From Rhizoctonia solani (Eukaryota; Basidiomycota; Agaricomycetes; Cantharellales; Ceratobasidiaceae): a stretch of 64,000 nucleotides of DNA. Shown piece by piece: positions 22,234-32,408 of this stretch (position 1 is its first letter; the number at the start of each line of letters is the position of its first letter). The position numbers and the translations under genes are program-made. A model generated the notes under the pieces. The model saw only the letters and a program-made list of their open reading frames with translations. It did no database searches and was not told the DNA's origin. The DNA lies in contig NC_057380.1 in the NCBI RefSeq assembly GCF_016906535.1, positions 682,001 through 746,000 on the forward strand. Reading direction: 5' to 3'.

Positions 22234-24648
22234 ATGCGTTTCGCGCTGGCAGCGGGTATTGGTGCGACTTTGTTGAGGACTGCGACCGCAGCGCTCGAGG
22301 CATGCCCGAATCTCTCATCTGCGGAGTATGATTATATTGTTGTCGGAGCTGGTGCAGGTGGAGGTGAGTGTGTCGCCTGGGGAATAGGATTTCATTTGAC
22401 AGACTGCTCTCTCACAAGGTCCCTTGGCTGCACGATTGGCGATAAGCGGTTATAAAGGTATGACCTCTTACATAGCTACCTAAACACATTCACGAACAAT
22501 CGGACAGTGCTGCTCATGGATGCCGGTCACGATGTTTTCAATGTCAATACCACCATCCCTGTGTATCTTGCACGCTCAAATGAGGACCCTCAAATGGCAC
22601 TTGACTATGAGGTTCAACACTACCCACCGGGCCAGGTATGCCTGCTTATACTTTCAAACATTGTTTGAATCTAACTATATGCCCATGTGTATCCAGCCTC
22701 AAGTCCAGAAATGGTACCCACGAGCGGCAGCCATTGGGGGCTCAACGGTTCACAACGCCCTTATTCACCTGCGCAATCACAATTACGACTTGGATACCTT
22801 GGCCACCCGATTCAAGGATTCAAGTTGGTCGGTAAGTCAATCACGCATGAGCAAGGCGAATAAAGGTATTTAACTCTATTCATCTTTAGGCTAGCAATAT
22901 GAGGAAATATTTGTCCGAGAAAATCGAGAAGAACCAATATATTCCTTCGTTGATCGGCAAGGCTCTTTCGTATGGATACGATGGGTGGCTGTGGACAGAT
23001 TTCCCCCCTCTCAGCCTCCTGCTTTCACCTTCGTGAGTATTACTTAAATTTGATGGTCTTTTAGACTGAGTAAACCACCAGGAACCTTGACCCACAGCTT
23101 CTTGATATTGTTACGAACATTATTACTGCTGTGCTTCCTGTAGGATTTACAGACTACAACAACAACCTGAACGATGGGAAAGAGGGGGGAGCTGCAGTAA
23201 TTAGCACAAGGGATGGCAACCACAACCGTTCTTCGGTTCGCGATCACCTCGTCAACACTCGCACAAAGCTCCCTCAAAAGCTTTCGTTTGCAACGGACAC
23301 TTTGGCGACCAAAATCCTAACATGTGCTGATTCGACCGGGAAAGCTCGTGCATATGGTGTACAGGCTGCGGCTGGCCAATACCTACTTCCTGTTTCGAGG
23401 CAATTCAAGGGCAAGCAAACTTTGGCAACGAAGCAATATACAGCCAAGTACGAAGTTGTCGTTAGCGCTGGGGCTTTCCAGACTCCACAGCTCTTGCTGG
23501 TAATTTTCGTTGTTTATGATACCGAGATTGAATACTAACTGAATTTACAACGCTAGCTCTCAGGGATTGGTGACTCGGCTCAGCTGGCCAAGTTTAACAT
23601 TCCAACGGTATCAAACCTTCCCGGCGTCGGGGAAAACTTACAAGATCGGATCGAAATGACAATCGTCTGGAAGCTCAAGCAAAATCATACCATCCTCAAC
23701 GGATGCTTGTTTGGCGACACTTTTGCGGATCCTTGTCTGAAGACATGGGCCGAACAAGGTCATAATAACGTGTACAGCTCTGGTATGTGCCCACGCAATG
23801 GAATGTATAATTTACCATTTCTGAAATTACGGCATAGGCCCTGGTTTCTGGGCGCACGCATACAAATCGTCGTCTGACCTCCCTTACCTCGATGTTTGGT
23901 CCATGTGGGGGCCTGGGGCATTCAAAGGCTACTATAAAGGCTACCCTCTTGAACTCGCGCAGAACATCGGCAACACCTGGAACAACGTCATTCTCAAGGC
24001 TCATACTTCATCCAAGGGCTGGGTCCGTCTCACCAGCTCTAACCCGCAAGATCTACTCGACATTAACAAGAACCAATTCCAAACTGCAGCAGACTTGAAG
24101 GATTTGGAGATCCTCAAAGATGCGGTAAAGAAAAGTCGAGAACTTTGGGCGAGCCGCGGAGGGTTGAGCGGGCATACCGTCGAAGAAGTATGGCCTGGCT
24201 CTGCTGTCAAGACCGATGATCAAATTAGAGAGTTCTTGAGGGAGAATACGTGGGGTCATCACGTGTGTTGTACGGCCAAAATGGGAACAGACGATGGTAA
24301 GAAATTTATCTATTTTCCGGTGGAGCAACTCCTTACTTAAGAATTGCTCCAGACGCGAGGGCCGTTCTGAATAAGGATTTCCAGGTAAAACATTTTCATA
24401 AAACACAATTGTGGGATATCTAATGATGGATGATTTAGGTCCGCGGTGTAGGTAACTTACGCGTGGTTGATGCAAGCTCTTTCCCAGACATTCCAGGTTT
24501 GGCAAACACTTTATAGAAAGTATAATTACTCATTATAGGATGAAATTTAGGAATGTTTGTCACGACACCTATTTACCAGATCTCTGAGAAAGCAGCTGAT
24601 GTTATGCTTGCTTTCGCCAAGTCCAACAAATGGACCCCGACTGCTTAA
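22234..24648 (+). CDS. Secreted GMC oxidoreductase
   Basis: FAD-dependent glucose-methanol-choline family (aryl-alcohol, alcohol or sugar oxidase/dehydrogenase). ATG 22234 begins a signal peptide (MRFALAAGIGATLLRTATAA). The Rossmann motif IVVGAGAGG is followed, across introns that all keep phase, by PLAARLAISGYKVLLMDAG, GGSTVHNALIHLRN, SAGAFQTPQLLLLSGIGD, LPGVGENLQDR and a C-terminal domain with WGHHVCCTAKMG, VVDASSFPDIPG and ISEKAADVML. The catalytic His lies in WGHH. The second catalytic position (N or H before the final P in typical GMC proteins) appears to be Thr in MFVTTPIY, so activity may be atypical. About 12 exons, ending KWTPTA with stop at 24646. The gene looks intact. Such enzymes supply peroxide or oxidise aromatic alcohols extracellularly. 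Confidence 0.9.
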
Positions 24649-25890
24649 ATTTCCTAGGTTTACCCTACCCCTGCGCTTGCTTAAATACAGCATAAATGGG
24701 TATCACATCTGTTTCTGTAACTGTATGCACTGTCTTTTGAATTGAATTGTATTTCTAAAAGTGTCAGACTTGTCGCTTGAGCTTTCACAAAGCTAGAAAT
24801 CGATTACGCAATCAGTCTTACAGGACATGCGAAATGGGTAAATCAAATTTACCCGTAAAGTTTGCAATTCTCTTGGCTGGTTTTTCAATACCAAATCGTG
24901 CCCCACCACAGTAAATCCTACGCTTCTACCAGTGGTGCCACCTCCATGAAGCTCCCTACCCGGGAGAAATATTGCTGAACAATTTAATTTGCAATCGAAT
25001 CCATAATATTAACCCCAGGAATCCTGATGCACCCTACGAAACCCGCAGGAGCTCACTGCACTACCGTTTAAAGAATTTTAAATGATCTCGTCATGATTAT
25101 CTTGTTATAGTAAAATTTCCAAAGCTACCATGTGGCGAGCTCCACTGAGCCTCGCGGAGTGGTCAAACCCCAAAGCCTGGATTCGCTGGATACATTGTTA
25201 CTTTACTTATCGCTACAGTCGCTCTGTCGCACCAATAGGATACTGTAACTTACAGTAGCTTAGCAGTGTATATGGTGCCAGTGGAAAGCCATCCATTTTT
25301 TAAGGTGAGTAGTTCGGGAGCTACACGACTATATGGATGTATCTTGGCACATACTACGTTTGCGTAGAGAACTAAGGAAAGAGATGAACACGTGTACGTC
25401 CGTATACAATACATCACGATCATATGAGGCAACAAGCATGTAACGTGAATGCGAGACATTGAAAATCTAATACCATTCCCTTTCTGAGTGTATTTAGAAC
25501 AATGAGCCTTATCTTGGCCTTGTGATAGTATCACTACCTGGGACTCGGCAGGCTCGGCAGACCTGGTGTGTTAATATTTAAAGCGATTCTGCTGCTTCCT
25601 GGTGCTTGAGGTCTTTGACATGCATGCTGCCCAAGTTTGCTGAAGAACAGCAAACCGTGGAATCACAGATCACAGTATACTATAATTCAGAACTCGATTT
25701 GCTTCATAAAGTAATTTTGAGAATTGCTTGACATTCCATCAGTGCTTGTGTTATTTCAGGCTCCAAGAATACCGTTATTCTGTAGTTCTAGAGATGCACG
25801 GACCAGGTAGCCATTCACACATATACTAGAAACCCCTATCTGGTTGGTGGCTTGACTGACCCTGCCATAATAGAGCATAGGATCAACGGT
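24649..25890. repeat. Intergenic; right part is duplicated P450 5' flank, copy 2
   Basis: No gene in 24649-25009. From about 25010 to the ATG at 25891 the sequence parallels 780-1494 with many substitutions and small indels. Confidence 0.65.
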
Positions 25891-28139
25891 ATGGCTTATA
25901 AAAGCTTGACTTACGATTGTGTCTATGTTTCGCTGTCTCTGCTGCTCCTTGCGCTGATCCGCCGATGGTGGGGTGCTACACAAGCCAGTGGACGGCGCCC
26001 TCCTTCCCCAAGGTCTTTCCCAATAGTGGGGAACCTGTTTGCGATACCCCCGGACTGGAATACATAGCTTATACGAAGCTTGGAAAGCAGCTAAACAGTT
26101 GAGCGTGTATATCACCCAATACCGACTCAAAGAACGCTAACCACGAGCAGGTGACATCATCTCTCTGAAGCTGTTTGGCTACGATTTCATCGTGCTAAAC
26201 TCGTTGCGTGCGGCAGCAGATATGCTTGACAAACGATCTAGCGTATACTCTGATCGACTGAATACGCCAATGGTGCAGGATCCCACCTTGTATGTCAAAA
26301 TGAAGCATTTGAAATGCTGCATCAGGAGCTGAACAAGTCAAATTTGACTGCAGATTTGACTGGAGTAGTAACACTGTACTTCAAAGATACAGCGACGTTT
26401 GGAGAAGCAGCCGCCGAATGCTGAACAACTGGCTCAATGCACGCGCAGTAACCCAGTTTCATCCTGTACAAGAAAAACAGGTTCAACCACTCCTACGCCG
26501 ATTAGTTTGTCTTATAGACGACCCGCACCCATTTGAGAAGGTCAAGCGTAGTATTTTTATGTAAGTCTCATTTAAATAAAATTATCTTATCTTGCTATTA
26601 ATAGACGTTATGTATAGCAACACAGCGTCATCAATGCTTAAGCTAGCATACGGATACACTCTACAAGCAGATGATCCAGTGTTTCAAGATATTCACCTTA
26701 CTACTAAAAACTCTGAAGTGGCGGGAATGTTTACAAGTGAGCACCTCGGTTGCAGACTCGGAAATACACCAATACAAAGAACTTGCAGACTTCCTTGTCA
26801 ATGTGTTCCCTCTTTTGTCTTATGTTCCGCACTGGTTTCCTGGCGCGGGTTGGAAACGCACCGCGTACGGATGGAGGCAATTAAAGGAGCAGGCTCTATC
26901 CGTACCGTACGAATGGACAAAGGCTCAAATTGTACGTATGGAAACTAGCATAGTGCGCTACAAATCGCCTGTGTATTGATTTCATCATCATTATGTGCAG
27001 GCTTCTGGGACTGCAGAGCCCTCCATTCTGGGTGCACTTTTACAAAGCCCGAACTTGACCTCTCATTTAAAGAAGAAGAGAAAGAGAGAAGTATGAAAGA
27101 GGTTGCTTTTATCATTGTCGGCGGTATGTTCGTTGTCATAAATCAATTGTAAATGAGATACAGAAAATGGTCTGTGATTTAGCTGGGACCGATACGGTGA
27201 GCATTTTACGTATCATTGAAGACAACAGCTCATTGGCATGAAATCTGCTTAGACTTCGACAGCGCTTGTCGCTTTTGTTGCAGCAATGGTCCTGAACCCG
27301 GATGTACAGGCAAAAGCCCAAAAGGAACTAGACAGTGTTCTCGGGCCTACTTCGCTTCCCACAATGTCTGATCGCGAGCGACTTCCTTATATGCGAAAGC
27401 TTATTCAAGAGGTACTGAGGTGGCAACCAACGGTCCCAACAGGTATGTACATCCGTTACATCCAAACGCCATAAAACTAGTTTTCATAAGAATGGGTGCA
27501 TATGCCAGCCGTCCCTCATGCGTGCTGGCGAGATGATACTACGAAGGATATGACATCAAAAAAGGGACAGTCGTGTAAGCTTGAACATGAAACACAGTGG
27601 ACTGAGCGGGACTTACTAGCAATGAACCATATAGTATTGGGAATGTTTGGTTGGTGCTCCTGCTGCTCTCAGCATCTCTCGCTCACGGATACTTCAGGGC
27701 AATCACGCGGGACGAAAACATATACAAAGATCCTGAAGCTTTTAATCCAGACAGGTTTCAGGATCTAGACGTGCCACATGCACCAGTATTCGGATGGGGA
27801 AGACGGTGTGTCTTTCTACTTTCTGCCATAGAGAAGCACAAGCATATACCACTTGCTATTTACAGTAAATGCCCTGGGATCTATTTCGCAGAGGCATCGT
27901 TATTCATTACGATAGCATCACTCCTCGCTACATTTACGTTCTCAAGGAAGAGAGAACCGGATGGACAAGAGATTGTTCCCAAGATCGAAAACATGTCGAA
28001 CGCACTCGTAATGTAAGTAGGCCTAATATTTGGTTAAGTTATGTTGATCGTCCTGAGAATGTGTTCCAGGGAGCTGAAGCCTTTTGAGTTTGAATTGAAG
28101 CTTCGATCACCCAGTCATCGACAACTAATATCGGAGTAA
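25891..28139 (+). pseudogene. Cytochrome P450 paralog 3, three one-base frameshifts
   Basis: Same exon plan as paralog 1: anchor VSLSLLLLALIRRWW, C-helix WRSSRRMLNNWLNAR, NFLVNVFPLLSYVPHWFPGA after a 52-nt intron (26737-26788), I-helix AGTDT on a 14-nt exon (27183-27196), K-helix EVLRW, a 15-nt exon (27635-27649), FNPDRF and FGWGRR/KCPGIYFAEA. Stop is at 28137-28139. Relative to the paralogs, one base is missing at about 26048 (PPG/LEY), one at about 27072 (SHL-EEEKE) and one at about 27536 (RDD-YEGYD). Each breaks the frame. The exons between are otherwise conserved and lack stop codons, so decay is recent or the indels are sequence errors. Confidence 0.82.
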
Positions 28140-28739
28140 AGTACCCGTGGTTCAAATATGAGTGTAACCCCGACATAAATCAATATCAATGAGTTGCTCT
28201 GTCCAAGTTTAGCATACAATGTCACGATTCCGGAAGCGTCAATTTGTATTCAAGGGGACATAAATAATAACGCAAACATAGTGGCTGGGCGCGCTCTATG
28301 GGAATCATAGCGCTCTGTTTTGTAAATTGGATAGCTAGGCTAAGCCAGGCCTGGCAACATGTCCTCATCGCTTATATACACAAAGGGAGCAGTAGGCCCG
28401 TATTGCACTGATTACCAAATTGATATCACAAGAGGGTTGTTTCATTCAATAATTGAGGCTCAGGCTGCGAGATAGGTGGTTGTACGCCGATGGTGGATAT
28501 GAGTATGGTATTGTTTGAGAAAATCCTTCCCAAGGCGCGCGTATAATTTGTACGAGTAGACTGATTTATACAATTCGGACAGATCCATGGATTAATGAGG
28601 ACTGCACAACATAACGGCCTCTCCCATATTCATACATTAATTAGCTCCTAGAGTAGGGGCCATGTGATAACTCAATAAACGAATCGCTGATATTGAGTGT
28701 TTGTTCCACAGGTATACAATTCATCACGCCGAGATGGCG
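28140..28739. other. P450-CYP53 spacer, no gene
   Basis: Parts align with the spacer after paralog 2; for example the ttgcactgattaccaaat block at about 28404 matches about 13540. This shows that P450-plus-CYP53 was duplicated as one unit. Confidence 0.55.
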
Positions 28740-28775
28740 TTTCATCAAGTCGGCACGCGCGCGTTGATGACGTAA
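28740..28775 (+). promoter_or_regulatory. 36-nt conserved upstream block with inverted repeat, CYP53 copy B
   Basis: Identical to 16316-16351; about 390 bp upstream of the CYP53 copy B start. Arms tcatcaa/ttgatga flank a CG-rich core, followed by tgacgtaa. Confidence 0.55.
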
Positions 28776-29473
28776 CTAGATCTGGAGGTGAACATTAGCC
28801 CAACTTTCCTGAGATCGTTCCGAGCAAACTTATCGCTATATTATGTTTCGTGCCACCCTTGTAGCGCGCCGGCGCCCGTGCCTTCCAGGGGTATCGGTGC
28901 CCAAGCCGTCAACTATCATTGCGCAAGCTCTTTTTTATTGGTTGTTCACATTCACATCCCGCAATCCGGCTTCCGCAACCTGCGACAGACCAATGAAACT
29001 CAGTGGGATTGCCCGGGTTAGAGGATATGTCATGTCATAACTCATGTTCATATAGTCCACTGGCCACCGCAGCTACGCTGTGTATAATGCCCATGCGAGC
29101 CTCGAGAACACCATCAACCTCCTACTACCTCTCTCATACCACCCAATCTTTCACTGCACACCATGTCAGCTCAATCAGTCCAGCCTACCACCGCGCCGCG
29201 GCCTTCGGAGCTGTCACGGTACGTCTCTACCTGGCATACAAAACTTAGTATTCATTTAGCTATCTGTAAACTGAAACAGCTGGCCTACTACTTGCTCCCA
29301 TACTTGCATGACCCGCACGAATATTGCCGTCGGTTCTCTGGACCACTACTGGCTAGCTTAAGCGGGTGGTGGATGTCGTATACATGCTTGACCGAGGACC
29401 AAAACGAACACATAAGGCAATTGCACCAGAGGTATGGTGCATCCCCTGATCAATATTCTAACTCACGTATATA

Positions 29474-29690
29474 CAGTATCGGACAAAACCTCTCACGAGA
29501 TTTCTACAATTTGCTAGTAGTGCCCACATCTCAGTCGTCCCTGTAGCTAGCAATATGTATATACTACCAAATGAGAGCCAGAGGTCGGAGCTGTTCATCG
29601 AATGCTCAAATGTGTAAATTGAACGGGTTGTCGAGGATATATGGGGGAAACAATGTCATGGTAGGGCGTGAGAGGTTTTGTCCCCAGCAG
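29474..29690. mobile_element. MITE with Tc1/mariner-like end inside CYP53 copy B
   Basis: Begins after a TA with cagtatcggacaaaacctct. An inverted copy of ggacaaaacctctcac lies at about 29665-29682 (gtgagaggttttgtcc). The right terminus is altered, and TA is not preserved on that side. Non-coding. The TA plus CAGT start points to Tc1/mariner, at moderate confidence. Confidence 0.5.
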
Positions 29691-29925
29691 TTCTTAATCC
29701 AAAAACTTTACTAGTACTTCTCCCCTATGAGCAGCTGAAACAATGTAGCTATATACTTACTTAAGAATGTATTTATACTATTTACAGAGTATCACTTGAG
29801 AGCTGCTCTGCCCATGGCAGGATAGGAAGGGTTGTATTTGGGGACTGATTATAAGAGTATGCTCTGATACATGACTGAGCACACTTTGATTGCTACTTAA
29901 GCTACTCTGTGTAGCTAGGTAAAGC

Positions 29926-30413
29926 CTAGTATAACTGTATAATATAGCTCTTAGGACACAGGCCCCAGTATAGAGTGCTAAAAGCAAGTGAAGGTGCATA
30001 CACCCAAGGATTGATGCATACATTCAGGTGCTACTACCCACAGGAAAAGGATAAGCAGTTTAAAGATTCATATATCAAAGCTACCTAGTATGTAGGAGAT
30101 AGGTAAGCTGCTATTAAGGTAGTGAGTAGCCTCAAAAAGGTTTTAGGGTCAAAATATCCCTATTCCATACCAAAACTACTTAAAATGCACTTGCAAAAGG
30201 ATTGGGGCTACACACTACCTTGATAGCAGCTTACCTATCTCCCACATACTAGGTAGCTTTGATATATGAATCTTTAAACTGCTTATCCTTTTCCTGTGGG
30301 TAGTAGCACCTGAATGTATGCATCAATCCTTGGGTGTATGCACCTTCACTTGCTTTTAGCACTCTATACTGGGGCTCCTGTGTCCTAAGAGCTATATTAT
30401 ACAGTTATATTAG
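29926..30413. mobile_element. Fold-back element: roughly 205-bp inverted arms, 74-bp loop
   Basis: Left arm 29926-30131 and right arm 30206-30413 are near-perfect reverse complements (for example ctcttaggacacaggcccc against ggggctcctgtgtcctaagag, and gataggtaagctgct against agcagcttacctatc). The loop is 30132-30205. The right arm abuts the resumed P450 exon directly. No coding capacity. Long-TIR or fold-back class; superfamily unknown. Confidence 0.85.
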
Positions 30414-31783
30414 GCCCAGAAGGACTCCTCTCCTATCGTCGGCTCGAGCGACGAGACCGGACAGAAAGATGAGAGAGCGGTCCAAATCCCGGTCATCGCC
30501 GCCATGGCCAGCTTTAACACACTGATAGTTGCGGTGCAAATGTTCCCTTTCTGGGCGCGTAACATCGTCAAGCTTCTTCCGTGGTACTTTTCTGGATTTA
30601 TGAAGCAGACTCGCTTCTTTGGCTTGGTAACCGCCCTGATAGAGGCTCGACTGAAGCGTGGATCGAACGAAGAGGACGGACCCGACTTTATAGACAAGTT
30701 CCTGGAGGCTAAGAACGAAGACGGTACTGGGATGACTGCAGATGAGCTACGCTCCAAGACAAGCGTGATGCTTCTTGCTGGAAGTGACACCTCAAGCAAG
30801 TACGCATGCCTTCCTATTCTTGCTGATGTCGCCGCTAACATACCTGCCTGTGTCAAGTACTCTCAGCTCGTTATTCTACCACGTCATCATACACCCCGAC
30901 ATGCAGCGCAAGTTGCAGAACGAGCTGGATGAGCATCTGTCACCAATCCAATCAGAGGACAGTAACAACGAGGGTGGCATTGTCGTTCCTCCTAGTGACA
31001 TAGTGCCCGACTACAACAACATCAAAAACTTACCCTATCTCAACGCACGCATCAAAGAAGTGCTTTGCCTACACTCGACCATTGGCACCGGCCTTCCTCG
31101 CATTGTTCCTGAAGGAAAGACGCTGACAGTTGCGGGTCAGACGTTTAAGGCGGGAAGCGTGATTAGCGTGCCTTCGTACGTGACCAACAGGTTGGATGTG
31201 TGGGGATTGGATGCGTCTGAGTTTCGACCTGAGCGGTGGCTGGATGAGAATGCGGCGTTGGTGAACAAGTACTTTGTGCCGTTCTCGACTGGGCCTTGGT
31301 GAGTGCCAGCGGATGGTACACAGGGGCTAGAGATGCTAAGGTGAAGGTGAACAGGTCTTGCATTGGACGAAATCTGGCATATATGAATCTGGCACTCATT
31401 ACGGCAGGGCTGCTACGGCGCTACTCGATAGAAGCACTTCCTACAACCAAGGTAGTATATGGGCTTTTTATATTGAAGGTGAAGCAAACTAATGTGGTTT
31501 ATAAACAGTTAACGGTACATGGAACATTCGTGAGAGAGGCGGCACATTGCGAAGTCGCAATCAAGCGCCGGGACTAAGGGTGGTTGGTGGTGGCGTGACA
31601 TAATAATGGTACATCTGAGATATAGAGCTATACGTTTTCTTGTATGATACCTTTCCTAATAATACATGTGGAGTTTCAGCCCCGCCATGAGAGGAAATCA
31701 GCTTATGTATCGCATACTAGGTTCATTATTACAGCATGCCTGATTTGACCTGCCCAGTAGCGAATCAAGCGAGCAAATGAAAT

Positions 31784-31973
31784 TTACCCTCGGTCAGTTT
31801 GGCTTGCCTTGCATTCCCTGCAATCGCCAAGCTTGGAAATTAAAACTTTATAATATGATCAAGGACTGAATGTACTGTAGCTAAAGATGGCGTCAGCGAT
31901 CCATACAAAGCTTTGGTTTCCAAGCTTGGCGATTTCAGGGAATGCAAGGCAAGCCAAACTGATCGAGGGTATA
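31784..31973. mobile_element. Palindromic MITE with roughly 55-bp inverted repeats
   Basis: Left arm 31784-31840 and right arm 31917-31973 are inverted copies with about two or three mismatches (cagtttggcttgccttgcat against atgcaaggcaagccaaactg). A 76-bp spacer separates them. Placed in the 3' flank of the CYP53 pseudogene. Confidence 0.8.
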
Positions 31974-32408
31974 TTTGATTCGCCTGCTTTATTCCTGATA
32001 CCTGGTCACTCAGGTATACGGGTTGATGAAACAGTCGATGCATAGTAGATAAATCAGCAAACAGCCTTGAGTCATCACTCACCTCCGGATTCGACCGGCA
32101 TTCACATTTTGATTAAACAAATGATCAAAGGAGAACAAACATGTAGAATGTCTCATACTGTATGCCAGACCCTTATTCATAAAGCATGGTGCCTGTGCTA
32201 AAAGACCACCCAAGCCGTGAATTTTCATCAGGTTAGTCTAGTTTCTTGCAAGATACAGGTGGTACGATGGAAGCCAAACTGGATAGCGGACGCAGTAATG
32301 ACTCGGACGTGTATGAGATGTATATACTACCATCTTATAATATATATATTTCAATTTGATACACCTATGATTATGATCGTGTTTATAGCCATGCGATCGA
32401 TGTTAGCC

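Larger units (their letters stand above)
29163..31577 (+). pseudogene. CYP53-like P450 copy B, broken by transposon sequence
   Basis: Homolog of 16732-18751. Exon 1 is 56 nt instead of 57, a frameshift. Exon 2 (LAYYLLPYLHDPHEYCRRF) is intact. Homology stops inside intron 2 at 29473 and resumes only at about 30414 (QKDSSPIVGSSDE), so exons for the substrate-recognition and N-terminal half (GTFVRIG to ASFGLIQ) are lost and replaced by MITE and fold-back DNA. The 3' half reads through VMLLAGSDTSS, EVLCLHS, FRPERW to FSTGPWSCIGRN. There the heme-motif Arg (CGG in copy A) is Trp, and the K-helix ExxR has become EVLC. The C-terminus HCEVAIKRRD is complete. Several independent lesions make this a pseudogene. 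Confidence 0.92.
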
